A stretch of DNA of 64,000 nt from an uncultured Pelagibacteraceae bacterium (GCA_902592985.1 CACJGR010000001.1:1-64000); one strand, 5' to 3'; positions 8,733 through 18,376 are shown, counted from the first letter of the stretch. The notes: generated by a model not told the origin, from the letters alone. Numbers and translations are program-made.

Positions 8733-10169
8733 TTAATTTAATCTTAACAATTTATTATTTTTAATTTCCATAAGACATTTCATTAATAAGTTCTTTGCTA
8801 TCTCCATACGATAATTTTTACTTGCTCGCATATCGCTAATAGGTTTAAAATCTTTCTCTAAGGTTTTTTTTGTTTTTTCAATATTTTCTTCAGATATATT
8901 TGTATTAATAAGATTTTTTTCACAATTAATTGCCCTTTTTGGAATTGATGCCATACCCCCATATGCAATTTTTATATTTTTTATTTTTTTATTTTTTACT
9001 TCTAAATTAAAAGATGCACAAACTGAAGATATATCATCGTCTATTCTTTTTGATATTTTATAAGCTTTAAAAATATTTTTTTTAAATATTGGAATTATTA
9101 TTGAGTGAATAAACTGTCTTTTTTTTAACTTTGTTTTACGATAACTGACAAAAAAATTTTTTAGAGGCAAAATTGTTTTTTTATTTAAACTTTGTAAAAC
9201 AACTTTAGCATCAAGAGATAATAATAGTGGCAAGGTATCACCAATTGGTGAAGCTGTAGCAATATTACCTGCTATTGTTGCAACATTTCTTATTTGAACT
9301 GAACCATATCTGTTAAGTATAGAAGCAAAATCAGGGTAGTATTTTTTTATAAATAATTCAAACTCTCTTAATGGGGTTGATGCTCCTACTATTATATTTT
9401 CATTTTTTTTCTCAATAAAATTAAGTTCATTAATTGAATTTAGAGAAATAATATTATCTATATCTTTTCTATCTTTTGTAACAATTAAAGAAAGGTCAGT
9501 GCCACCACTTAAAAAGTTTGAATTTGGATAATCTTTGATGATTTTTTTTAATTCAGTAACAGTAGTTGGTGCAAAATATTTTTTATTTTTATTCTTAATA
9601 TTTATGTTTTCTGATTTTATTTTTTTTAAAAGATTTATAATTTTTTTTTTATTTTTAACAAATTTGTCTGATCTATTTTTATTGTTTAAACTTTTTGCAG
9701 CATCCATGATTGGTCTATAACCAGTGCAACGGCATAAATTTCCAGAAATAGAATCTTTAATATTTTCTTCAGTGTAAGAAGAATAATCTTTTGTCAGAGC
9801 AAACAATGACATTACAAAACCTGGTGTACAAAATCCACATTGTGAACCATGATAATCCACCATTGCTTTTTGTACAGGATGTAAAGATCCATCATTGTTT
9901 GAAAGATCCTCAACGAGAATTAATTGTTTGCCTTGTAAAATTGTAACAAAAGAAATACAGGCATTAATTGCTTTATAGGTTAAAGTATTTTTTTTTAATT
10001 CAGCTAATACTACTGTACAAGCACCACATCCACCTTCAGCACAACCTTCTTTGGTTCCTGTTTTTTTTATTTTTAACCTAATAAAATTAAGTAAAGTTTC
10101 GTTAGGGTCTGGATTATCAATTTTTAAAATTTTATTATTCCAAATAAACTGAATGGCACTGGAAGTCAT
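8733..10169 (-). CDS. xdhA: Xanthine dehydrogenase small subunit (2Fe-2S plus FAD domains)
   Basis: GTKEGCAEGGCGACTVVL, GSQCGFCTPGFVMSL, GNLCRCTGYRPI; FAD domain SGGTDLSL / AGNIATASPIGDTLP. Confidence 0.95.
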   Translation of the reverse strand: MTSSAIQFIWNNKILKIDNPDPNETLLNFIRLKIKKTGTKEGCAEGGCGACTVVLAELKKNTLTYKAINACISFVTILQGKQLILVEDLSNNDGSLHPVQKAMVDYHGSQCGFCTPGFVMSLFALTKDYSSYTEENIKDSISGNLCRCTGYRPIMDAAKSLNNKNRSDKFVKNKKKIINLLKKIKSENINIKNKNKKYFAPTTVTELKKIIKDYPNSNFLSGGTDLSLIVTKDRKDIDNIISLNSINELNFIEKKNENIIVGASTPLREFELFIKKYYPDFASILNRYGSVQIRNVATIAGNIATASPIGDTLPLLLSLDAKVVLQSLNKKTILPLKNFFVSYRKTKLKKRQFIHSIIIPIFKKNIFKAYKISKRIDDDISSVCASFNLEVKNKKIKNIKIAYGGMASIPKRAINCEKNLINTNISEENIEKTKKTLEKDFKPISDMRASKNYRMEIAKNLLMKCLMEIKNNKLLRLN

Positions 10170-10520
10170 TTAACTTCCTCTATAAGTAGAATAGCTCCAA
10201 GGTGAAACAAGTAAAGGCACATGATAATGTTCTTTAGCATTAGAAATTCCAAATTTTACAATAACATCATCTAAAAAAGGAATTTTAGGTACTTCTGTTA
10301 TTTTTTTAAAATAATCACCTACAAAAAAAACAAGCTCATACTGTCCTTCTTTAAAATTTGAACCTTCAATTAAGGGCTTATCAGTCCGACCATCATTATT
10401 TAATATAACACTGGTTAACTTTTCTCTTTCGCTATTTTGGATGTGGTACAAATCAACTTTAATGCCTCTACCTGGTTTGCCAGAATAAACATCTAATACA
10501 TGTGTAGTTAATTTTGTCAT
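10170..10520 (-). CDS. hiuH: 5-hydroxyisourate hydrolase (transthyretin-like)
   Basis: LTTHVLDVYSGKPGRGIKVDLY and C-terminal HYHVPLLVSPWSYSTYRGS. Confidence 0.95.
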   Translation of the reverse strand: MTKLTTHVLDVYSGKPGRGIKVDLYHIQNSEREKLTSVILNNDGRTDKPLIEGSNFKEGQYELVFFVGDYFKKITEVPKIPFLDDVIVKFGISNAKEHYHVPLLVSPWSYSTYRGS

Positions 10521-10590
10521 ATAGATATGTATATAATATACAATAAATGCATAATTAAAATATTAAAACCGAGATAAGAGCAAGTCTTAT
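10521..10590. promoter_or_regulatory. Divergent promoter region of the purine catabolic arms, with perfect palindrome TGTATAT-A-ATATACA (10528-10542)
   Basis: 70-bp divergent intergenic region; 15-bp palindrome overlapping a TATAAT-like box. Confidence 0.4.
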
Positions 10591-11085
10591 ATGAATTCAA
10601 TAGATAAGGTTAATAAATTAAGTAAATCTGATTTTATATCCATTTTTGGAAATGTTTTTGAAAAAACGGAGTGGATTGCTCAAAAATCCTATGATTTAAA
10701 ACCTTATAAAAATTTTGAAGAATTGTTTTTAAAAATGATGGAAACATTTGAAAATACTAATAAAGAAAACCATTTAAAAATTCTCAATGCCCACCCTGAC
10801 TTGGCTGTTGAAAAAAAATTAACCAAAGATTCAAAAAATGAGCAAAAAAATGCAAGTTTAAATCAATGTACCGATGAAGAATTTATAGAGTTTAAAAAAT
10901 TAAATGAAGAATACAAAAAAAAATTTGGATTTCCTTTTATTGTTGCTGTTAAAGGAAAAAATAAAGAAGAAATTTTGAATAGTTTTAGACAAAGAATAAC
11001 AAATAATATAAATTTAGAATTTGAAGAAGCTAAAAAGCAGGTAAAAAAAATTGCAAACTTACGTCTGAGAGAAATAATTAAATAA
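10591..11085 (+). CDS. uraD: 2-oxo-4-hydroxy-4-carboxy-5-ureidoimidazoline (OHCU) decarboxylase
   Basis: ILNAHPDLAVEKKLTKDSKNEQ...FGFPFIVAVKGKNKEEIL, typical of UraD. Confidence 0.92.
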   Translation: MNSIDKVNKLSKSDFISIFGNVFEKTEWIAQKSYDLKPYKNFEELFLKMMETFENTNKENHLKILNAHPDLAVEKKLTKDSKNEQKNASLNQCTDEEFIEFKKLNEEYKKKFGFPFIVAVKGKNKEEILNSFRQRITNNINLEFEEAKKQVKKIANLRLREIIK

Positions 11086-11090
11086 TTATT

Positions 11091-12077
11091 ATGAAAAAAT
11101 TTATTAATGGTAAAATGATGAACCTGGCAGAGCCAAGACTTGGTTCAAAAGTAATTTTTAAAACTGATGATTTTTTTGCATCTGCAAATAGAATAATCAA
11201 TCCAAACCCGCCAATCTTTAAAGAAGGAGTTTTTGATAAACATGGAAAATGGATGGATGGATGGGAGACAAGAAGAAGAAGGAGAAAAGGTTTTGATCAT
11301 TTAATCATAAAACTTGGAAAGCCAGGGAAAATTTTTAATGTTGATATTGATACAACTCATTTTTCAGGAAATCACCCAACATATACATCTTTAGAAGCTT
11401 GTTACAGTAATAAAAGACCAAACAATAAATTAAGGTGGACTAAAATTTTAAATAAGAAAAAACTTGGACCAAATAAAAATCATAACTTTAAAATCAAAAA
11501 TAAATCTATTTTCACTCACATTAAATTAAATATTTATCCAGATGGGGGAGTTGCGAGGCTTAGAATTTATGGAGAAGTTGAAATGAAAAATGTCAATTTT
11601 GGAAACAAGGTAATTAATCTTTCTTCTATGTTAAACGGAGCCTCTATCGTGGGTTGTAATAATGAACATTTTGGAAAAGCTGAAAATATCCTTGCACCAG
11701 GTAAAGGTAAAAATATGGGCGATGGATGGGAAACAAGAAGAAGCAGAGGAAAAAATTTTGACTGGCTTATAATAAAATTAGGTCGTGCAGGAACTGTTAA
11801 TAGAATAGAAATTGATACCCATCATTTCAAAGGAAATTATCCAGATATGTGCTCGGTACAAGCAACATATGCTCCTAATAAATTATCAAATTATTCAATA
11901 ATAAAAAAATCTAATAAATGGAAGCCTATTTTAAATAAAGTAAAGCTTTATGCTAATAAAAAACATAGTTTTAATAATAAGATAATGCAAAAAAATAAAA
12001 TTAATTTAATTAGAATTAATATTTATCCTGATGGTGGAATTTCAAGGATTAGAACCTTTGGAAAATTTATAAGATGA
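11091..12077 (+). CDS. alc: Allantoicase
   Basis: Two repeats with DGWETRRRRxKGFDHLIIKLG...IDTTHFSGNHPTYTSLEAC / DGWETRRSRGKNFDWLIIKLG...IDTHHFKGNYPDMCSVQA; IYPDGGVARLRIYG. Confidence 0.95.
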   Translation: MKKFINGKMMNLAEPRLGSKVIFKTDDFFASANRIINPNPPIFKEGVFDKHGKWMDGWETRRRRRKGFDHLIIKLGKPGKIFNVDIDTTHFSGNHPTYTSLEACYSNKRPNNKLRWTKILNKKKLGPNKNHNFKIKNKSIFTHIKLNIYPDGGVARLRIYGEVEMKNVNFGNKVINLSSMLNGASIVGCNNEHFGKAENILAPGKGKNMGDGWETRRSRGKNFDWLIIKLGRAGTVNRIEIDTHHFKGNYPDMCSVQATYAPNKLSNYSIIKKSNKWKPILNKVKLYANKKHSFNNKIMQKNKINLIRINIYPDGGISRIRTFGKFIR

Positions 12078-12574
12078 AAATAATTATTAAACCAAAAAAA
12101 ATAACACGAAAAAATTTTAAAAAATTTGGTGACCTAATATCTGCAAAAAAAGTTAAACCAATAAATATCAACAATGGTTATGCAAAAAGATTCAGTAATT
12201 TATGTAGAATTAATACTTCATTAAAAAATGGAAATACAATCATGAGTATTTTTTCAGCAAAAAAAAGAAAATTTCCAATGAATATAAAAATGATGGAAAA
12301 ACACCCTCTTGGAAGTCAAGCATTCGTTCCAATGAGTGAAACTACTTTTTTAGTATTTGTTGCTCCAAAAGGCAAAATACCAAACACTAAAAAAATAAAG
12401 TCTTTCATAGTGCCGAAACAAACTGGAATAAACTACAAGCCTGGAATATGGCATTTTCCTTTAATATCAACAGAAAATATGAATTTTCTAGTAATAGATA
12501 GAAAAGGAATGGGCAATAATTTAACAATTCATAATTTTAAAAATGAAAAAATATCGCTCAAATACAAAAAATAA
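12074..12574 (+). CDS. allA: Ureidoglycolate lyase
   Basis: MMEKHPLGSQAFVPM...FLVFVAPKG...GINYKPGIWHFPL...NFLVIDRKG. Confidence 0.93.
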   Translation: MKIIIKPKKITRKNFKKFGDLISAKKVKPININNGYAKRFSNLCRINTSLKNGNTIMSIFSAKKRKFPMNIKMMEKHPLGSQAFVPMSETTFLVFVAPKGKIPNTKKIKSFIVPKQTGINYKPGIWHFPLISTENMNFLVIDRKGMGNNLTIHNFKNEKISLKYKK

Positions 12575-13472
12575 AAAATATCCCCGAGATATGGTTGGTT
12601 ATGGATCGAAAAGGACTGAAGTGAAATGGCCTAATAATGCAAGAATTGCTCTGCAAATAGTTTTAAATTATGAGGAAGGAGCTGAAAATTGTGTTCTACA
12701 TGGAGATAAAACTTCTGAAGTTTTTTTATCAGAAATCATAGGAGCTAAACCAATTAAAGGTCGAAATATAAATATGGAATCTTTTTATGAATACGGTTCC
12801 AGAAGAGGTTTTTGGAGAGTTCATGAATTATTTCAAGAAAAAAATATTCCTATAACAATATTTGGTGTTGGTATGGCTTTAGAAAGAAACCAGGAAGTTT
12901 GCAATGCTATTAAAAATTCAGATTATGAAGTTGCTTCTCATGGTTGGAGATGGATTGATTATCAAAATATTTCTAAAGCAGAAGAAAAAAAACATATGAA
13001 ACTTGCTATTCAATCTATAAAAAAAATATTCGGTCAAAGACCATTAGGTTGGTATACTGGTCGTTGTAGCCCCAATACTAGAGATTTAGTGATGAAGGAA
13101 GGAGGTTTTCTTTATGACAGTGACTCATATAGTGATGATCTTCCTTATTGGGAGAAAAGAGGAAACAAAAAACAATTAATTGTTCCATACACTTTAGACA
13201 ATAACGATATGAGATTTGCAACCAATCAAGGATTTAACAGCGGAGATCAATTTTATACTTACCTTAAAGATAGCTTTGATGCTTTATATAACGAAGGTAA
13301 AAAATTTCCAAAAATGATGTCTGTTGGACTGCATTGCAGATTAATTGGCAGACCAGGAAGAATACAATCTTTAAAAAAATTTTTGGAATATGTTTTAAGC
13401 CATGAAGACGTCTGGATTTGTAAAAGAATAGATATAGCAAAACATTGGATAAAAAATTATCCAATGAAGTAA
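12543..13472 (+). CDS. puuE: Allantoinase of the PuuE / polysaccharide deacetylase-like type
   Basis: YPRDMVGYG...RIALQIVLNYEEGAENCVLHGD...YGSRRGFWR...ASHGWRWIDYQ...GRPGRIQSLKKFLEYV. Confidence 0.92.
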   Translation: MKKYRSNTKNKKYPRDMVGYGSKRTEVKWPNNARIALQIVLNYEEGAENCVLHGDKTSEVFLSEIIGAKPIKGRNINMESFYEYGSRRGFWRVHELFQEKNIPITIFGVGMALERNQEVCNAIKNSDYEVASHGWRWIDYQNISKAEEKKHMKLAIQSIKKIFGQRPLGWYTGRCSPNTRDLVMKEGGFLYDSDSYSDDLPYWEKRGNKKQLIVPYTLDNNDMRFATNQGFNSGDQFYTYLKDSFDALYNEGKKFPKMMSVGLHCRLIGRPGRIQSLKKFLEYVLSHEDVWICKRIDIAKHWIKNYPMK

Positions 13473-13482
13473 TTTATTTAAT

Positions 13483-14382
13483 ATGAAAATTTTTGATTGC
13501 TTTATGTTCTATGATGAAGATTTGCTACTTGATATTAGATTAAATATCTTAGATCAATATATAGATTTTTTTGTAATTGTAGAAAGTAAATATTTCCATA
13601 ATGGAAAAGAAAAACATCTTAAGTTTGACATCAAAAAATATAAAAAATTTGAGAATAAAATTATATATATTGTGCATGAAAATGAACCGCAAGGAATCCA
13701 TAAAATAAATGAAGAAGAAGATGATGAAAGTATTAAATCATACAAATTAATAACAAATGCTCATTTAAGAGAGAATGACCAGAGAAACCAAATATTACAA
13801 GGATTAAATAATGCTACAGATAATGATTTAATTTTAATTTCTGATGTTGATGAAATACCTAATTTTGAATCTATTAAGCTTGAAAAAGTTCAGAATCGGA
13901 TAGTTATGTTTGAACAAAGTATCTTTTACTATAAATTAAATAGATATCTTCCAAATTTTACTTGGTATGGCACCAAAGGCTGTAAAAAAAAATATTTAAA
14001 AAGCCCTCAATGGTTGAGAAACGTTAAAAGTAAAAAATTTTTTTTTTGGAGACTTGATACATTATTGTCCGATACAAAATATATTAATAAATATTATATT
14101 AATAGTGGTGGTTGGCATTTTTCTAATTTAAAAAATGCAGAAGATATAGAAATAAAGCTTAAATCATATTTGCACCATAGAGATTACGAAGTAGAAGAGT
14201 TGGGTTTAAAAAAAATTAATGAACTTATTAAAAATAATCAAACGGTTTATGATATGTTTGGAGACAAAACTTCTAAAAAATATGGAGATGATAAAAGAAA
14301 AAAACTTGAAAAATATGAATTTAGTAATTTGCCTGATTATATAAAGCTAAATAAAGACAAATTAAAAGAATGGATAGATTAA
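13483..14382 (+). CDS. Glycosyltransferase family 17-like protein
   Basis: KIFDCFMFYDEDLLLDIRLNILDQYIDFFVIVES...HLRENDQRNQI...LISDVDEIPN. Confidence 0.85.
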   Translation: MKIFDCFMFYDEDLLLDIRLNILDQYIDFFVIVESKYFHNGKEKHLKFDIKKYKKFENKIIYIVHENEPQGIHKINEEEDDESIKSYKLITNAHLRENDQRNQILQGLNNATDNDLILISDVDEIPNFESIKLEKVQNRIVMFEQSIFYYKLNRYLPNFTWYGTKGCKKKYLKSPQWLRNVKSKKFFFWRLDTLLSDTKYINKYYINSGGWHFSNLKNAEDIEIKLKSYLHHRDYEVEELGLKKINELIKNNQTVYDMFGDKTSKKYGDDKRKKLEKYEFSNLPDYIKLNKDKLKEWID

Positions 14383-14383
14383 A

Positions 14384-14671
14384 ATGAAAGGATATTGGAT
14401 AGCTTTATATAAAAAAATTGAAAGTATGGATAATCTTAAAAGTTATGCAGCTAAAGTAACTCCAATTATTAAAAGCTTTGGAGGAAAACCATTAGTGAGA
14501 GGTGGGAAACATCTAATTTTAGAAGGTGATAATTTTCCAAGAACAGTAGTATGGGAATTTCCAAGTTACGAAAAGGCACTCGAATGCCATAATTCTAAAG
14601 AATATCAAGATGGATGGGCAATAGCTAAGGGGACAACAGAAAGAAATTTACAAATTGTTGAAGGAACCTAA
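14384..14671 (+). CDS. DUF1330 domain protein
   Basis: GYWIALYKKIESMDNLKSYAAKVTPIIKSFGGKPLVRGG...VVWEFPSYEKALECHNSKEYQ. Confidence 0.85.
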   Translation: MKGYWIALYKKIESMDNLKSYAAKVTPIIKSFGGKPLVRGGKHLILEGDNFPRTVVWEFPSYEKALECHNSKEYQDGWAIAKGTTERNLQIVEGT

Positions 14672-15294
14672 TATTCAACATCTATAGGATCTATTGATCT
14701 CCACATATACCAAGTAAAACAACTGAGATTTCCTGAATGTTTTTTTGAAATTTTATTTAAAAATTTTTCACTAGGAGGATAGGATGTTTTATAGTTTTTT
14801 GATATTGCTCTTAGTAAACCTATATCTTTTGTTGGAAATATATTTCGTCTATTTAAGTTAAACATTAAAAACATTTGAGCTGACCAAACTCCCAAACCTT
14901 TTAAATTAGTTATGTAATCAATTGCTAAATCATCATCCATTTTTTTCAAATCTTTAATATTGAAAGATTTATTTTTAAAACATTTGGCAGTATTTTTTAA
15001 GTAAGTTATTTTTTGACGAGATAGCCCTGCACTTTTTAATGAATGAACAGGCAACTTTAAAATAACTTTTGGAGTAATTTTTTTAATACACTTTGATTCA
15101 AACTTTTTCCAAATTGAATCTGCTGCTTTAGTGCTTATTTGCTGACCTATAATTGTACGACAAATAGAAAAAAAAGGTTTATTTTTTGTAGTTAAAAAAC
15201 CTTTGTTATATTTTATTATAATTTTTCTTAGTACAGGGTCTTTTTTTGATAGTATTCTCTTTGACTTAGTCCAATAAGCTGGGGGTTTTTTCAT
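14668..15294 (-). CDS. DNA-3-methyladenine glycosylase II (AlkA/HhH-GPD family)
   Basis: TIIGQQISTKAADSIWKKF...LKGLGVWSAQMFLMF...FPTKDIGLLRAI. Confidence 0.85.
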   Translation of the reverse strand: MKKPPAYWTKSKRILSKKDPVLRKIIIKYNKGFLTTKNKPFFSICRTIIGQQISTKAADSIWKKFESKCIKKITPKVILKLPVHSLKSAGLSRQKITYLKNTAKCFKNKSFNIKDLKKMDDDLAIDYITNLKGLGVWSAQMFLMFNLNRRNIFPTKDIGLLRAISKNYKTSYPPSEKFLNKISKKHSGNLSCFTWYMWRSIDPIDVEY

Positions 15295-16208
15295 TGCTGC
15301 CTAGGTAAAGTAATAGGTTTTTTTAATTCACTCTCTCTAAAGAAAATAATTGCTGAGGACACAACTATCAATGATGCTCCTGATATCGTATAAATAGTAG
15401 GAATTTCATTAAAAAAATAAAATCCAATTATTATTGCAAACACAAGTGAAAGATATTTTAAAGGAGTGGTTAGTGTGACATCTGCAAGCTTGTATGATTG
15501 TGTTAAAAGTAAATTAGCAATGCTTCCTAATAATCCAATCAAAATTAATAAAATAAAATCATAATTATTGGGCATTATCCACCTTCCAAATGGGACAGTT
15601 AGCAAACCACCAAATGCACTAACTACACTAAAATAAAAAGCTATTAACCAAACAGGTTCTCCAGCAAGAGTTAATTTTCTAATAATTATAGAAACTCCAG
15701 CAAAACCTAAACAAAATATTATTGGGTAAATATAGTAAAAATTTAAATTATCAAAACCAGGTTTTGAAATTATAATTACTCCGATAAACCCAAGACCTAC
15801 TGCTATCCATCTTTTTAATCTTATTTTTTCACTTAAAAAAAAAATACTAAATAGAACTACCCATAATGGAGCGCTGAAAGCCATAGCAGTAACCTCGGCA
15901 AGTTTTAGATTTCTCAATCCTATAAAAATTGCTGCCATTGCAATTGCTCCAAAAAAAGATCTGTAAAAATGTAAACCAATATGCTTTGTTTTATAAAAAT
16001 CTCTAATTCTTTTTTTTGGAATTAAAAAATATATTGGTATTAAACCGAATACTGCTCTAAAAAACATAGTTTGACCTACATCATAATCATCGGTAATTTT
16101 AATTAAAATATCCATGAATGAAAAAAAAAGAACACTCATAATCATATAAACTGCACCTAGATGATTTTGATTTTTGATCATTTTGATATTTTGAATTATA
16201 TTTATCAC
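15291..16208 (-). CDS. EamA/DMT superfamily transporter
   Basis: Ten-TM pattern with duplicated EamA domains; true start may be an internal Met near 16181. Confidence 0.85.
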   Translation of the reverse strand: MINIIQNIKMIKNQNHLGAVYMIMSVLFFSFMDILIKITDDYDVGQTMFFRAVFGLIPIYFLIPKKRIRDFYKTKHIGLHFYRSFFGAIAMAAIFIGLRNLKLAEVTAMAFSAPLWVVLFSIFFLSEKIRLKRWIAVGLGFIGVIIISKPGFDNLNFYYIYPIIFCLGFAGVSIIIRKLTLAGEPVWLIAFYFSVVSAFGGLLTVPFGRWIMPNNYDFILLILIGLLGSIANLLLTQSYKLADVTLTTPLKYLSLVFAIIIGFYFFNEIPTIYTISGASLIVVSSAIIFFRESELKKPITLPRQQ

Positions 16209-16224
16209 TAAATTTTAAAATATT

Positions 16225-16674
16225 ATGCAAAAATTTACAGGAGGCATTGGTTGTTTTTGGGACGAAACAAAATATGAAAATATTCCAGGAATTATTTCCA
16301 CCGAATGTGGTTACTGTGGTGGCAAAAGTCCAAAAGTAAGTTACAAGGAAGTTTGTGGTGGAAATACTGAGCATGTAGAAGTTGTAAAAGTAGAATTTGA
16401 TCCAAAAATAATTTCATATGAAGAAATAACTAGACTATTTTTTAAATTTCATGATCCCACAACACCAAATCGTCAAGGATTTAATACTGGATATCAGTAT
16501 CGTTCAGAAATATTTTACAATACTGATGAAGAAAAAAATATTGCAGAAAAAATATTAAATGAAGTTAATCAAGATCTAAATGGTAAAGTTGTTACAAAAA
16601 TATCTAAAGAAAAAAATTATTGTAAAGCAGAAGAATACCACCAAAAGTACTTTAAAAAAAAATCACCGAGATGA
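16225..16674 (+). CDS. msrA: Peptide-methionine (S)-S-oxide reductase MsrA (variant)
   Basis: GGIGCFWDE; VEFDPKIISYEEITRLFFKFHDPTTPNRQGFNTGYQYRSEIFY. Confidence 0.88.
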   Translation: MQKFTGGIGCFWDETKYENIPGIISTECGYCGGKSPKVSYKEVCGGNTEHVEVVKVEFDPKIISYEEITRLFFKFHDPTTPNRQGFNTGYQYRSEIFYNTDEEKNIAEKILNEVNQDLNGKVVTKISKEKNYCKAEEYHQKYFKKKSPR

Positions 16675-17489
16675 ACTTGGTTTCAACTGAGTGGCTTAAC
16701 AACAATTTAAATAAAGTAAAAATATTTGATGCGAGTTGGCATATGCCAAATTCAAAAAGAAGTGCTGAAAAAGAATATTTAGAAAAACATATACCAAAGG
16801 CAATATTTTGGGATGTAGACGAACACAGTAATAAAGATTCTTCCTATCCGCACATGATGCCAAATTCTAACTATTGGGCAAGAATGTTATGGAGATTTGG
16901 AATAATAAACAGTGATCATATAATAGTTTACGATAATAGTGATATCTACAGCTCTTGTAGATTATGGTTTTCTTTAAAATACTTTGGACACGAAAAAGTT
17001 TCAGTACTAGATGGAGGTTTTCAAAAATGGTTAAAAGAAAAAAAATCTACAACAAAAAAAATAGAGAAAGTAGTACAAATAGATAGTTACCGAACCCATG
17101 AAAATATTAATCTTATAAAAAATAAAAAACAAATTGATGAAAATATATTTAAAAAAGAATTTATAATTATTGATGCAAGAAGTAGGGGTAGATTCGAGGG
17201 TTCAGAACCTGAGCCACGAAAAGATTTAAAAGGTGGGTCTATTCCAAATTCAGTTTGTTTACCATTTAAAGAATGTCTTAATGAAGACCAATCTTTTAAA
17301 AATAAAGAACAACTTTCGTTAAAATTTAAAGAAGTATTAGGATCTAAAAAACTACCAATTAATTTGGTATTTTCATGTGGATCAGGAATTACAGCGACTG
17401 TTTTAAGTCTAGCTTATTCTTTAATTAATGATAAATATTTGCCTACAATTTATGATGGTTCTTGGGCTGAATACGGTAAATTAAAATAA
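16671..17489 (+). CDS. sseA: Thiosulfate/3-mercaptopyruvate sulfurtransferase (tandem rhodanese)
   Basis: FDASWHMPNSKR...YPHMMPN...DGGFQKW...ARSRGRFEG...CGSGITA. Confidence 0.9.
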   Translation: MNLVSTEWLNNNLNKVKIFDASWHMPNSKRSAEKEYLEKHIPKAIFWDVDEHSNKDSSYPHMMPNSNYWARMLWRFGIINSDHIIVYDNSDIYSSCRLWFSLKYFGHEKVSVLDGGFQKWLKEKKSTTKKIEKVVQIDSYRTHENINLIKNKKQIDENIFKKEFIIIDARSRGRFEGSEPEPRKDLKGGSIPNSVCLPFKECLNEDQSFKNKEQLSLKFKEVLGSKKLPINLVFSCGSGITATVLSLAYSLINDKYLPTIYDGSWAEYGKLK

Positions 17490-17494
17490 TTAAA

Positions 17495-18370
17495 ATGAAA
17501 AGATCAACAAAAGTTACTTCAATAATTATTATTTTCTTCTTAATCATAGCTAGTGTGATTATTGCACGTACCATGATAGGTATGCATTTTGAAAAAAAAT
17601 TTAGCAAAAGACCTCCTCCGGGACTTATTGTGACTACCGTTAAAAATCATAATTTTTCTCAAAAATTAGAATCTTTTGGAACTGCCCTACCAAGCAAAAC
17701 AAAATCTTTTCGACTTAAAAAATCAGATCTTTTAACTCCAATCAAATTTAATCAAAAAGTAAAAAAAGGAGATATAATTGCTAACTTAAAGACAGGAAAT
17801 ATCGTTGCTCCTTTCGATGGAGTTTTAGGGAAAAGAGGTTTGTCAGATGACGTACTGGTTTCTGAAAGTTCAATCATTTTAACATTAGACGATTCATCAA
17901 TTATCTTCTCAGATTTAAAAATTCCTGAAACCTACGCTGCTGTGATAAAAAAAAGTTTACCTATTGAAGCGACTTTTTCAGGATATGAAAATAAAAACTA
18001 TATAGGTGAGGTAGACTCAGTTTCTAGTCGTATAAATGCTGAAACTAGAAGCTTGCTAGTAAGAATAAAAATAACTAACAATAGCTCTGAACTTATACCT
18101 GGAGCTCTTTTAGAAGTAGCAATTAGATATAATGAAAAAAATTCTTTAGGTGTACCGGATACAGCTGTGTTATTAGAAGGAAATAAAAAATATGTCTATA
18201 AAGTTTTAGAAAATAATACCATTGAAAAAATTGAAATAGAAACTGGTATAAGAAATAAAGGAAATTTAGAAGTAGTTTCAGGATTACAAAAAAATGATAA
18301 AATCGTAGCAGAAGGTTTAGGTAAAACTAATCCAGGAGAAAAAATAAAACCAATTATTAACGAAAACTAA
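17495..18370 (+). CDS. RND efflux periplasmic adaptor subunit
   Basis: Biotinyl-lipoyl-like plus beta-barrel pattern (VAPFDGVLGKRGLSDD...EVDSVSSRINAETRSLLVRIKI); upstream of the RND permease. Confidence 0.9.
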   Translation: MKRSTKVTSIIIIFFLIIASVIIARTMIGMHFEKKFSKRPPPGLIVTTVKNHNFSQKLESFGTALPSKTKSFRLKKSDLLTPIKFNQKVKKGDIIANLKTGNIVAPFDGVLGKRGLSDDVLVSESSIILTLDDSSIIFSDLKIPETYAAVIKKSLPIEATFSGYENKNYIGEVDSVSSRINAETRSLLVRIKITNNSSELIPGALLEVAIRYNEKNSLGVPDTAVLLEGNKKYVYKVLENNTIEKIEIETGIRNKGNLEVVSGLQKNDKIVAEGLGKTNPGEKIKPIINEN

Positions 18371-18376
18371 TAAATT

